Positions 29,612 through 37,809 of a stretch of DNA of 64,000 nt are shown here, piece by piece (the stretch's first letter is position 1; each line of letters begins with the position of its first letter). Below the pieces are notes generated by a model. It ran no database searches, was not told the DNA's origin, and saw nothing but the letters and a program-made list of their open reading frames with translations. The position numbers and the translations under genes are program-made. The stretch spans positions 1 through 64,000 of the forward strand of contig JAVYOO010000010.1 in assembly GCA_038734275.1 (NCBI GenBank), read 5' to 3'. This DNA is from Archaeoglobaceae archaeon (lineage in GTDB: Archaea; Halobacteriota; Archaeoglobi; Archaeoglobales; Archaeoglobaceae).

Positions 29612-30946
29612 TTAAAGTTCAAGGTTTCCTCTCTTTAACTTTGAAATCACGAGTTTTTTAATGTCGTGGTAAACTTTCTCGAGATCTTTAAAAAATAGAA
29701 ATGGCAAGTTTACGAGTGCAGACGTTATTGGCTGTCCGAATTCATCATAGAACTTAAGTAGGGGGAGAAGGAGCAAAGAAGATACGAGAGAAAAGGCAAA
29801 TAGGACAAGAAAAGCGTTTTCCCCCAAAAATGCAAGTTTTATTAGCAATAGACCACCAAAAATACTTCCTAAGGCTGAAAATAAATCTTGCATCCAGTTA
29901 CCTATAGCATAAAATGGAGCAGAGTGTTTTCTACGAGTCATGTCTGCAACCGCATTCATAAATGCTATGGTGGGTGCGGAAGTGTAGAAGCCATGTAGGA
30001 TGTAGGCTAGGATTAGCAAGTATAGAGAAATATAGAATTCTGAAAGTATAAAGAGAGCAGCTGAGAAGACAAATGAGGCTATGGAGATACCGAGTAAAGG
30101 TTTATTGCCAAATTGATCCGATATAGTGCCCGCAAATCTTAGTGAAAATATGGAGGAGGTATGAGCAATAAATGCAAATAGAAAAATAAACCAGATAGGA
30201 TATCCAAGAACCTGTAAAACATACACAGCAAAAAATGAACGCGAGGCACTTAAGGAAAAGCAGAATGCAGAGTTTAAAAACGTCCATTTCAGGAAATTAC
30301 TATTTTTAAGTGGAGTTATGAGACTTGGTTCACTTATTCTACTTGATTTTACTTCTTCAATGTTTCTAAGAAAATATACGCTTATGACACCCGCAAGAAA
30401 AGTTAAAAAGAAGAGAATCGGAAAAGCCTGTTTGTCGAGCTTTTCAAAGAGCCAGATCTCAAATATAAAAATAGGAATTGCAGCCAATTTTCCGTAAGCC
30501 AATCTTTTTGATAGCATTTCACCCATTTTTGCTCCGAAGAGCAGATCTCTCATCCAGGAGCTCCAGCTTACGGTTAGAAGGTCTTCACAAATGTTAAAAA
30601 TTAGGTAGAAGATTCCAAATAAAAGAATCTCATATGGCCCATCTAAAAGTGAAGTAATGGCGATTGCTAAAATCGAATTTTTAGCCACAAAACTGGCAAA
30701 TACTGCCACTTTTTTCCTACTCTTTTTTTCAACGAATTTTGCCGAGATTATCTGCGTAATCGTTGTCATGTTGGGTATTGCAACTAAAATCCCGATAACA
30801 AAAGGATCTGCTCCTGCTAAAGCAAGATAAGAACTTATGATGGTTGCGGTGAGCAATGAAGCTGTTATCTGTGAGAAAATACCTTCTCTAAGGAAATTTT
30901 TCAGGCTTCTCTCAGGATCGTGAAATTCTACATGCATCGCTTGCAA
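29612..30946 (-). CDS. MFS-type transporter
   Basis: A 444-aa membrane protein with about 12 hydrophobic segments in two halves and a Major Facilitator pattern (AGADPFVIGILVAIPNMTTI, then KFVEKKSRKKVAVFASF for the loop between helices 2 and 3). The second half contains RFAGTISDQFGNKPLLG, the equivalent loop. Substrate unknown. Start ATG 30946. It is single, between rbkR and a hydrolase-like gene in the same direction. Confidence 0.8.
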   Translation of the reverse strand: MQAMHVEFHDPERSLKNFLREGIFSQITASLLTATIISSYLALAGADPFVIGILVAIPNMTTITQIISAKFVEKKSRKKVAVFASFVAKNSILAIAITSLLDGPYEILLFGIFYLIFNICEDLLTVSWSSWMRDLLFGAKMGEMLSKRLAYGKLAAIPIFIFEIWLFEKLDKQAFPILFFLTFLAGVISVYFLRNIEEVKSSRISEPSLITPLKNSNFLKWTFLNSAFCFSLSASRSFFAVYVLQVLGYPIWFIFLFAFIAHTSSIFSLRFAGTISDQFGNKPLLGISIASFVFSAALFILSEFYISLYLLILAYILHGFYTSAPTIAFMNAVADMTRRKHSAPFYAIGNWMQDLFSALGSIFGGLLLIKLAFLGENAFLVLFAFSLVSSLLLLPLLKFYDEFGQPITSALVNLPFLFFKDLEKVYHDIKKLVISKLKRGNLEL

Positions 30947-31005
30947 ATCTCGGATCTGTTTTTAAAGGTAATTAGGAGTATCAAAAAATACTTGAATTCT
31001 TTCTT

Positions 31006-31773
31006 TTAATTTAAACGCTTTTGACTTTCTTCATTATAAATTTCTGGCAAGATTTCGCTTAGATTGTGGTATTCTTGGGCACAGTGATGGAACATGTGTT
31101 TTCCAACGTCTCTTGGAATTACCCTTCTTTTAATAATGGGTCTGTTTAAAAGCCAAGAAAGAATTTTTCCTCCAAATCCTTCAACTTCCAATCTTTCACC
31201 GATCCAGAATCTACTCCTGAGTTCGACTCCTTCTTGAGCCTTTCGAACAAAATGACACATTTTTGTATGCCAGACGGTAAACCAAGCTCTTTTGATTCCA
31301 ACCCTTGCACAGATTATGGCCACTTTGTCAAAATCGACATTTTCAAGTTTTTTCGTGTCGAAGCCAAACTCCAAGGGAGTCAGAAATTGTATAATGAGCT
31401 TTTGCTTTCCTGTGCCAATATCTTCAGTGACATAATGAGTGAAGCCCGTCGAATCGGTGTGAACGTCGAAGTGTTTCTCCGGATACCAGATCCTGTATCT
31501 GATTCCTTCCTTTGAGTGCCACCAGAACCACCAGTATAGCATCTCAATGCTGACTTTGGGCATCTTCGTCAGGCAGGCAACATAGGCACTCCCATCTTTG
31601 AAGTGATGGAAACCATTTTCGAAGAGATGATAACCTTCTTCCAGCAGTTTATCTTTTTCGGAAAACATTAAGACTCCTTCAGACGGGATATCTTTGCCTT
31701 CGTTGATTATTTTAAGATGCGTTTCCGGTAGTGGAACATTACCCCTTGTAAGGAACTTTTCGTATCCACTCAT
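31006..31773 (-). CDS. DAPG/phloretin hydrolase-like protein (PhlG fold)
   Basis: A 255-aa protein whose central and C-terminal motifs (EMLYWWFWWHSKEGIRYRIW, PEKHFDVH and KHMFHHCAQEYHNLSEILPE) match the phloroglucinol C-C hydrolase family, zinc enzymes that cut acyl-phloroglucinols. The His and Glu of these motifs are the likely zinc ligands. In archaea the substrate is unknown and may be another diketone. ATG 31773 was preferred to the TTG just before it. It lies downstream of the por operon, with its own AT-rich promoter region. Confidence 0.65.
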   Translation of the reverse strand: MSGYEKFLTRGNVPLPETHLKIINEGKDIPSEGVLMFSEKDKLLEEGYHLFENGFHHFKDGSAYVACLTKMPKVSIEMLYWWFWWHSKEGIRYRIWYPEKHFDVHTDSTGFTHYVTEDIGTGKQKLIIQFLTPLEFGFDTKKLENVDFDKVAIICARVGIKRAWFTVWHTKMCHFVRKAQEGVELRSRFWIGERLEVEGFGGKILSWLLNRPIIKRRVIPRDVGKHMFHHCAQEYHNLSEILPEIYNEESQKRLN

Positions 31774-31840
31774 CAATCATTAAAATTTATTGAGGTATTA
31801 ATTCTTTTTCATGAGTTAGCAAGGAAATGGTTGTAAAAAA

Positions 31841-32722
31841 TCACTCTTTCTTTATGTCCAAACCGTATTTTTCTGCATTGTAGTCAGCAATTTTCTGTAT
31901 TTCTGCGATTACCTCTTTACCTCTTGGATCTGCAAATAGGTGTCTGAATCTGCGCTGGAGCTTGAGATATTCCTCAACTGGCTTGCGATCTTTTATTTTT
32001 CTTACCGTCCTGAGTTGTCCATTTTCGAACTCCACAATTGGATAGAGTGCGGTCTCAATCGCAAGATTTCCAACTTTTACAACATCTTTGCCATCAATGC
32101 CCCATCCCGTAACGCAGGGGCAGTGGATTTGTATGTACTTCGCTCCATAGAGATCTGCAGCTCTCTTGACTTTTCTCCTGATATCCGCAGGCAAAACTGC
32201 ACTGGAAGTGGCAACATAGGGTGATCCATGGGCCAAAGCTATCGCAATCATGTCCTTTTTTCTACCAGTTTTTCCAAGCATTTTTTTCCCCGCGGGTGTT
32301 GTGGTCGTCTCCTCACCGAGCGGTGTTAGACCGCTTTGCTGATGTCCAGTGTTCTGATAAGCTTCGTTGTCGAGGCAAATGTATATCACATCATGATTTC
32401 TGTCGAACATTCCGTGTAGGGTCAGTCCGATGTCAGCAGTTGCTCCATCGCCTGCCAAAACAACAACTTTGCCCTCGTCTTCTCTTCCCAATGCTTTGAG
32501 TGCCTCAGAAATTCCACATGCTACTGCTGCAGTATTGTCGAAAAGTGAATGGATATATGGCACCCCCCAAGCATTTTTACCGTATTGCGAGCTTATGATC
32601 TCGAGACAGCCAGTAGAGTTTGCTACAAAGCATTTTCCATCTAAAGCTTCGAGCACATTTCGAACTGCGATAGTTAATCCGCATCCCGGACAGGCTCCAT
32701 GGCCTCTACCAAAGAATCTCAT
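31841..32722 (-). CDS. porB: pyruvate:ferredoxin oxidoreductase beta subunit
   Basis: Thiamine-diphosphate subunit of the complex that links pyruvate oxidation to ferredoxin and makes acetyl-CoA. The 293-aa protein has the cluster-binding GACPGCG near the N-terminus and the ThDP motif GDGATADIGL with VIYICLDNEAYQNTGHQQSG. The four-cysteine set seems complete (Cys also in STGCLEI and HCPCVTGW). It overlaps porA by 4 nt and closes the operon porG-porD-porA-porB. Confidence 0.92.
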   Translation of the reverse strand: MRFFGRGHGACPGCGLTIAVRNVLEALDGKCFVANSTGCLEIISSQYGKNAWGVPYIHSLFDNTAAVACGISEALKALGREDEGKVVVLAGDGATADIGLTLHGMFDRNHDVIYICLDNEAYQNTGHQQSGLTPLGEETTTTPAGKKMLGKTGRKKDMIAIALAHGSPYVATSSAVLPADIRRKVKRAADLYGAKYIQIHCPCVTGWGIDGKDVVKVGNLAIETALYPIVEFENGQLRTVRKIKDRKPVEEYLKLQRRFRHLFADPRGKEVIAEIQKIADYNAEKYGLDIKKE

Positions 32723-33885
32723 GGGATCACCTCTTCAAATTCCTTGACACCCTTAAAACCGCTCTTTTCTTTTCCTGCCAATGCGTCTCTTACCAATTTT
32801 TCCAGAAAGTCCTTTGGGATATCTCTCCCACCGAGTCCAATAATCATCGAAACTATTTCTGCGGACATTCCGTAGAGAGCGGATTTAAGCTCTATCGACA
32901 GATTTCCTTCATATCCAAGGCTTACAGAACGGTCAATAACAATTATCTTCTCCGCTTCGCTTAGGGCTTTCCTTAATTCTTCTGTAGGGAACGGTCTGAA
33001 CGTTCTTAGCTTTATTAGCCCAACCTTTAATCCTTCTTTCTGCAAGTCCTCCACAACTTTTCTGAGTAGACCAACAACCGAGCCCACTGCAACAACAAAT
33101 GCCTTTGCATCTGGATTTACAACTTCCAGATGCCCGCCCCAGTCTCTGCCCGAGATCTCTGCCCATTCTCTGAATACATTTTCCATTATTGTCTTTGCCC
33201 TCTCCATTGCATTCTGCATTGCAACCCTGAACTCCATGTAAATGTGTGGTGGAGCGTAGCAACCGAATGCAAGAGATCTTTTTGTTGTCATGTAGGCCTT
33301 TGGTTTATATGGGGGCAGAAAGCTGTCAACCAACTCTTGATCAAGCAGGTCTACGGGTTCATAAGCGTGTGTTAGTTTGAAGCCATCCATACAGACCATG
33401 AAAGGTAGAAGAATTCTTTCATCTTCGGCAATTTTGTAAGCCTGTGGAATCACGTCATGCGCCTCCTGATTATTCTCAACATAAAGCTGAATTATCCCGG
33501 CATCTCTTAAAGCCATGCTATCCTGAAGATCGTTCCAGATGCTTAGAGGAGCTGAAACCGCTCTGTTCGTATTTACGATAACGATTGGCAATCTCAAACC
33601 AGCAGCATTGTAGAGAACTTCACTCATCAATATTAGTCCCTGACTGCAGGTTGCTGTAAAAGTCCTTGCTCCTGTTGCAGATGCTCCTAATAGAATACTT
33701 GCTGCAGCAAATTCGGATTCTGCAGTTATATATCTACAATTTTGCAGTTCTCCATTTGCATACATTTCTGCAAGATTTACAACGATTTCAGTTTGGGGGG
33801 TAATTGGATAAGCACATATCACGTTTGGTTTGCATAATTTTACAGCATGAGCAACGGAATAAAATCCCCTTACGACCCTCATCAT
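32719..33885 (-). CDS. porA: pyruvate:ferredoxin oxidoreductase alpha subunit
   Basis: Core alpha subunit (388 aa) with the pyrimidine-binding domain (VICAYPITPQTEIVVNLAEM, ESEFAAASILLGASATGART) and the C-terminal VVAVGSVVGLLRKVVEDLQ domain. ATG 33885 was chosen because GAGGAGGTG lies 9 nt before it; the frame is open further upstream without a ribosome site. Pyruvate is the most likely substrate, but other 2-oxoacids (2-ketoisovalerate) cannot be excluded by reading. Confidence 0.9.
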   Translation of the reverse strand: MMRVVRGFYSVAHAVKLCKPNVICAYPITPQTEIVVNLAEMYANGELQNCRYITAESEFAAASILLGASATGARTFTATCSQGLILMSEVLYNAAGLRLPIVIVNTNRAVSAPLSIWNDLQDSMALRDAGIIQLYVENNQEAHDVIPQAYKIAEDERILLPFMVCMDGFKLTHAYEPVDLLDQELVDSFLPPYKPKAYMTTKRSLAFGCYAPPHIYMEFRVAMQNAMERAKTIMENVFREWAEISGRDWGGHLEVVNPDAKAFVVAVGSVVGLLRKVVEDLQKEGLKVGLIKLRTFRPFPTEELRKALSEAEKIIVIDRSVSLGYEGNLSIELKSALYGMSAEIVSMIIGLGGRDIPKDFLEKLVRDALAGKEKSGFKGVKEFEEVIP

Positions 33886-33899
33886 ATGCTTACACCTCC

Positions 33900-34190
33900 T
33901 CAAAGTTCGAGTTTGAAAAGTTCCTTCATTTCCATTCTTATGGCATTCTTGGGACAAACAGAAGCGCAAACTCCGCATCCCTTGCAGTAATTGTAATCCA
34001 CAACCGCAAATTTTTCTTTTTCGAACTCTTTTACTTCAATGCATCCATCTGGACAGAACTGCTCACAAATTCTGCAAGCTGTGCACTTTTCCTTGTCAAC
34101 AAAAGCCCATTCGGCTCCCCAATCACCTGTTTTTAGCTTTTCAGATTGCAAAGGTTCAGAAATGGCTCCTAAGTTAATCTTTATCTTCAT
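33900..34190 (-). CDS. porD: pyruvate:ferredoxin oxidoreductase delta (ferredoxin) subunit
   Basis: A 96-aa 2[4Fe-4S] ferredoxin subunit with CTACRICEQFCPDGCIEV and CKGCGVCASVCPKNAI, taking electrons from PorB to soluble ferredoxin. The N-terminus (GAISEPLQSEKLKTGDWGAE) is typical of PorD. It overlaps porG by 4 nt and is followed by porA after 14 nt. Confidence 0.93.
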   Translation of the reverse strand: MKIKINLGAISEPLQSEKLKTGDWGAEWAFVDKEKCTACRICEQFCPDGCIEVKEFEKEKFAVVDYNYCKGCGVCASVCPKNAIRMEMKELFKLEL

Positions 34191-34744
34191 CTGCAGACAC
34201 CTCGCATGTAGTTATAAGCCTCTTCAATCAGAGTTTTGTTTTTTCTCAATAGATCACCATCAAACAATTCTTCAGCAGTCTTTATCAGAGTTTCAAGCTT
34301 AAATATGCCCGTCGCTCCTGCAAAAGCTCCAACCATGGCGGTGTTTGTTATTGGTCTACCCAGTATTCTCATCGCCATTTTTGTTGCGTTTATCGTAAAG
34401 ATCTTATTTTCGATCTTTAAATTCATTCTAAGCTCTTCTGGACCTTTTGGATAATTTGCTATAAGCATACCGTTTGATTTTAATCCTGAAACTACATTTA
34501 CCGATTCAAATACGCTTGGATCAAGAACGACAACATAATCGGGATTATAAACTTCATCACGGACAGCTATTGGTTCGTCAGAGATTCTTAGAAACGATGC
34601 CACTGGTGTCCCCCTTTTTTCGGCTCCAAATGTTGGGAATGAGAGAGTATAATAACCCTCTTTGAAACCCGCTACCGCGAGAAAGTCTGCCGCGGTGACA
34701 ACTCCTTGTCCTCCTCTTCCATGGAATCTTACCTCAATCAACAT
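34187..34744 (-). CDS. porG: pyruvate:ferredoxin oxidoreductase gamma subunit
   Basis: Gamma subunit (185 aa) that begins MLIEVRFHGRGGQGVVTAAD, the conserved PorG start, with FPTFGAEKRGTPVASFLRIS next. ATG 34744 was chosen; the frame continues upstream through ATGs 34750 and 34762. A TATA-like tttttaaa near 34770-34777 lies 25-30 nt before, so the mRNA is probably leaderless. First gene of the por operon. Confidence 0.9.
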   Translation of the reverse strand: MLIEVRFHGRGGQGVVTAADFLAVAGFKEGYYTLSFPTFGAEKRGTPVASFLRISDEPIAVRDEVYNPDYVVVLDPSVFESVNVVSGLKSNGMLIANYPKGPEELRMNLKIENKIFTINATKMAMRILGRPITNTAMVGAFAGATGIFKLETLIKTAEELFDGDLLRKNKTLIEEAYNYMRGVCR

Positions 34745-34827
34745 GTTCATCAGGCAGAGCATAGGTTTAAAAAATTTTTTGAGTTTGACAAAAAAGTTGA
34801 AACTCTTACAATTTTTGATACTTATTT

Positions 34828-34856
34828 TTGCCAATCTTTACAAATTTTTTTGGCAA
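34828..34856. promoter_or_regulatory. inverted repeat upstream of the por promoter
   Basis: TTGCCAA (34828-34834) and TTGGCAA (34850-34856) form a perfect 7-bp inverted repeat with a 15-bp spacer, lying about 60 bp upstream of the por TATA box in an AT-rich 200-bp divergent gap. It could bind a dimeric activator or repressor for por or for the surface-protein gene on the other side. Confidence 0.35.
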
Positions 34857-34946
34857 TCTATGTAGCACTTTCATTCGAAGTGAATTCAATCGAGAAATTT
34901 CAATTTGGGAAGAATGACTTAAAAATGCGTGCTAAAATTAGTAAGC

Positions 34947-36689
34947 ATGAAAGCAGTATTGATACTTCCCTTGCTCCTGGTAATCCTCGCTCCTGTTTCT
35001 GGAAAAACAGAAGTATATATAAAATTGGATAAAGATCTGGTTGCTAATGGAGAATTAATTCGTATAAATGTCAATGTTTTATGCGATCCCCCCAGCCCAG
35101 TTGAAATTCTGGTCGCTGGTGCGAGCGGTGGAGAATGGCTTTATGATTCTAATAGCGAAAAAATTGAAAAATTAAACGAAACTTGGGAGTTTCAAATACC
35201 CGAAGATTGGCAGGAGGGAAAATACTTTGTAAAGGTCAATATTTTGGAAAATTCCACAACAAGAGAATTTTTTGAAGAATTTAGGGTTCTAAAACCAAAA
35301 ATTATTGGAGTAGGAGTCCCTGAAATTCCGTACCAAGGAAGTGTCTGGATAAACGTTATTGTGGAGACACCTGAAGAGGATAAAACGAGTTTATCTTTCA
35401 GAGTTATAGGAGCAAATGTAAAATTTAACTCAAATGAGGAATTTAAACCATACAAAAACTCAACAAAGCTAAGATTGAATCTTCGGGAATTATATGAAAA
35501 AAGCAGAAGTATGGATTATGCTTTAAAACCAGGAATATACGCAATGGAGCTTATACTGAAATACGGAGGAAAAATTTATGACAGCAGGATTTTGACTTTT
35601 GAAGTCGTAAAACCGAGAATAGCAGTAAGTGTTGCCGAAGAAATCGTTTCGGGAACTCCTCTTCGAGTATCTATATCTACAAATAGAGTAAATGAAACCT
35701 CTGGTGCTTACAATGGGATCATATTGACACTCGTTGGCGAGAATTATAGGATTGTGAGGTTGGTGGAATTAGACGATTGGGGATGTGCAAACATTACGTT
35801 AGAAACTGCTGGACTTAGCGAGGGAGATTACAGGCTTTATGTTCGGGACACTTCACTAACACTGAGAGGACTAGATCCAAAAATATTCGGTTTTTTATAT
35901 TATGATCTTGATCCGAAAGACCCTGTTGCGAGAGAATATCATGCCCAAGATGATGTGCTTGTGGTGAAGTATTTAAAAATCAAAAATGTAGACAAGTCTA
36001 AGCCAGAGCAAATCATTTTCCTCGAACCTTCAGATCAAAATGTTATTCAGGGGGATTTTGTAGATTATAAAGTTCTGCTTAGCGGTGCAGAAAATGGGCT
36101 GAGCGCTTATGAAATAGTTCTTAGCATTTCTAATCAATCTGTTGCGAAATTCCTCAATATCTACACTCCGGAATGGGCACAGGAGATGCGCAGGATTGTT
36201 AATGAGGACTATATAGTGCTTAAAGCGTTAGACATAAAGGGTGGTGTGGGCAAAGGAGCAGGCAGAGTTGAATTAGCAACTGTCAGACTCAAAGCTGTGA
36301 GTGAGGGTTTGACGGAGATAAGCGTTAGAGCTAATAGGCTCAACTCCGACAATGGCGACTCCATGAATTCGTATTCTTATGGTGCATACCTAATTGTTAA
36401 TCCCATGCCTGTAGAGGAAATAAACGAAACAGAAGATCTAATTAACTCGATTGGGGAATTTGAAAGTGAAATTTTAGAAATTCAGGAATTGGAAGAGTCA
36501 CACGAGCGAATAAGTATGGAATTTCTAAACTCAACGATTTTGCCTTATTTAGATTACAGCAGTTCTGAAAACAAGACTAAAATCCCAAAGCCGAAAGAAA
36601 TTAGCATAGAAGTTGCAGATCTGGTATTGATGGCCGGAACTGGACTTGCCTTTATTTTAGTCGCTGGTAGAAATAAATTTAATGGTTAG
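34947..36689 (+). CDS. secreted, membrane-anchored protein with cohesin-like domain
   Basis: A 580-aa surface protein. An N-terminal signal peptide (MKAVLILPLLLVILAPVSG) and a C-terminal helix (DLVLMAGTGLAFILVAG) followed by RNKFNG show it is exported and anchored. Residues about 20-340 look like repeated beta-sandwich domains. About 350-490 resembles a cohesin: EPSDQNVIQGDFVDYKVLL, GLSAYEIVLSI and a final strand with VELATVRLKAVSEG. Cohesins bind dockerins, and Archaeoglobus is known to have non-cellulosomal ones. ATG 34947 was chosen, with a TATA-like ttaaaaa about 25 nt before it. Acidic helical linker (EEINETEDLINSIGEFESEI) before the anchor. Confidence 0.7.
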   Translation: MKAVLILPLLLVILAPVSGKTEVYIKLDKDLVANGELIRINVNVLCDPPSPVEILVAGASGGEWLYDSNSEKIEKLNETWEFQIPEDWQEGKYFVKVNILENSTTREFFEEFRVLKPKIIGVGVPEIPYQGSVWINVIVETPEEDKTSLSFRVIGANVKFNSNEEFKPYKNSTKLRLNLRELYEKSRSMDYALKPGIYAMELILKYGGKIYDSRILTFEVVKPRIAVSVAEEIVSGTPLRVSISTNRVNETSGAYNGIILTLVGENYRIVRLVELDDWGCANITLETAGLSEGDYRLYVRDTSLTLRGLDPKIFGFLYYDLDPKDPVAREYHAQDDVLVVKYLKIKNVDKSKPEQIIFLEPSDQNVIQGDFVDYKVLLSGAENGLSAYEIVLSISNQSVAKFLNIYTPEWAQEMRRIVNEDYIVLKALDIKGGVGKGAGRVELATVRLKAVSEGLTEISVRANRLNSDNGDSMNSYSYGAYLIVNPMPVEEINETEDLINSIGEFESEILEIQELEESHERISMEFLNSTILPYLDYSSSENKTKIPKPKEISIEVADLVLMAGTGLAFILVAGRNKFNG

Positions 36690-36709
36690 TAAGCGCACAG
36701 AAAGATGTT

Positions 36710-36723
36710 CACAAGAACTTGTG
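36710..36723. promoter_or_regulatory. 14-bp inverted repeat upstream of dsrC
   Basis: CACAAGAACTTGTG is a perfect palindrome with a 2-bp centre, about 35 bp upstream of the dsrC TATA box (tatatatt, 36759-36766). It is too short for a terminator and has no T-run, so an operator is more likely. Confidence 0.35.
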
Positions 36724-36797
36724 CCTATTTAAATCTTTTAGTATCGAAAATCGCAAGATATATATTTAGAAGGGTTTATACGAAAAATGGTGAAGTT

Positions 36798-37145
36798 ATG
36801 ATGGAGCTGTTGATAAAGGGAAAGAAGCTTAGGATTGATGATGATGGCTTTCTTCAGGATTGGGAAGAATGGGATGAAGAGATCGCAATAATGCTGGCCA
36901 AGGATCCTCGTTTTACAACACAGCCAATAGAGTTAACGGAAGAACACTGGAAAATCATAAGGTATCTTAGAAGCTATTATATAAAATATGGTGTAGCTCC
37001 TCCGGTAAGAATGCTTATAAAACAGGCAAAGAAAGACATTGGCCCACATGTGGACTTGCAGTATATCTACAAGCTGTTCCCTCAAGGCCCTGCAAGGGAT
37101 GCGTGTAGGATTGCCGGTTTACCGAAGCCGACAGGTTGTATCTGA
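36798..37145 (+). CDS. dsrC: DsrC/TusE family sulfur carrier protein
   Basis: Carries the sulfur that dissimilatory sulfite reductase releases, as a trisulfide between two cysteines. The 115-aa protein has the family N-terminal pattern (LRIDDDGFLQDWEEWDEEIA), the HTH-like middle LTEEHWKIIRYLRSYYIKYG and the flexible C-terminal arm ACRIAGLPKPTGCI. Both redox cysteines are present, ten residues apart and one before the last residue, so it is a true DsrC and not a TusE-like form. Two adjacent ATGs (36798, 36801) follow a GGTGAAG site; the longer frame from 36705 would lie upstream of the TATA box. No dsrAB nearby. Confidence 0.92.
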   Translation: MMELLIKGKKLRIDDDGFLQDWEEWDEEIAIMLAKDPRFTTQPIELTEEHWKIIRYLRSYYIKYGVAPPVRMLIKQAKKDIGPHVDLQYIYKLFPQGPARDACRIAGLPKPTGCI

Positions 37146-37148
37146 ATT

Positions 37149-37805
37149 TTAAAGCATTTTATTCTTCCAGAACTCATAATCTGCTTTCATTATCTCTTTG
37201 TAGTTTTTAATGAGGTTCATCAGCTGTTTTTGCAATATAAGATCTTCTGTTTTGGCTTCTGGTTTAATGCCTGTCTTGTAGGCTTTTGCTATCTCTTTTC
37301 CAAGATTTCTTGCTTTTTCAATGTCGCTCTCACTTACATCGCCCGGAAAAACACCAAAGCCTATTGCATAACCCACAGGATAAACCCCCCAGGATTTCAG
37401 GACTCTGTTAAGATATTCCGCAACCACTTTCGGCTCTCCAACACCAGCATAGGTCACAATAGCACCCCCATACCCTCTTAACGAGGGTCTGTGTCCGAAG
37501 GCAAGCATTCTATCGATAAAGCACTTCATCTGAGCACTAACGTTTAGAAAATAAACCGGGGAGGCAAGGACGAGAACTTTCACATTCTTTATTTTATCCT
37601 TTAGCTCTGCCATATCGTCATTTATAAGACAATCCCCCTCTCTCAGACAGGTTCCACATCCAATGCAATACCCAATATCCTTTTCCTGAAGATAAACGAA
37701 TTCCGTTTCAAAGCCAGAAGCTGAAAGTTCATCCAGGCATGCACGAAGCATTTTAGATGAATTACCCTCTTTTCTCGGAGAGCCAAGAATTCCGATGGCT
37801 TTCAA
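37149..37805 (-). CDS. iron-sulfur flavoprotein (NADPH-dependent FMN reductase fold)
   Basis: A 218-aa flavodoxin-like protein. N-terminal IGILGSPRKEGNSSKML binds FMN phosphate. The compact CIGCGTCLREGDC (residues about 46-58) binds a 4Fe-4S cluster, as in archaeal Isf proteins that pass electrons from ferredoxin. VLASPVYFLNVSAQMKCFIDR is the second flavin-binding segment. It may reduce O2 or hydrogen peroxide or serve as an electron carrier. Convergent with dsrC, and 4 nt downstream of the HAD gene. Confidence 0.85.
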   Translation of the reverse strand: MKAIGILGSPRKEGNSSKMLRACLDELSASGFETEFVYLQEKDIGYCIGCGTCLREGDCLINDDMAELKDKIKNVKVLVLASPVYFLNVSAQMKCFIDRMLAFGHRPSLRGYGGAIVTYAGVGEPKVVAEYLNRVLKSWGVYPVGYAIGFGVFPGDVSESDIEKARNLGKEIAKAYKTGIKPEAKTEDLILQKQLMNLIKNYKEIMKADYEFWKNKML

Positions 37806-37809
37806 CTTA

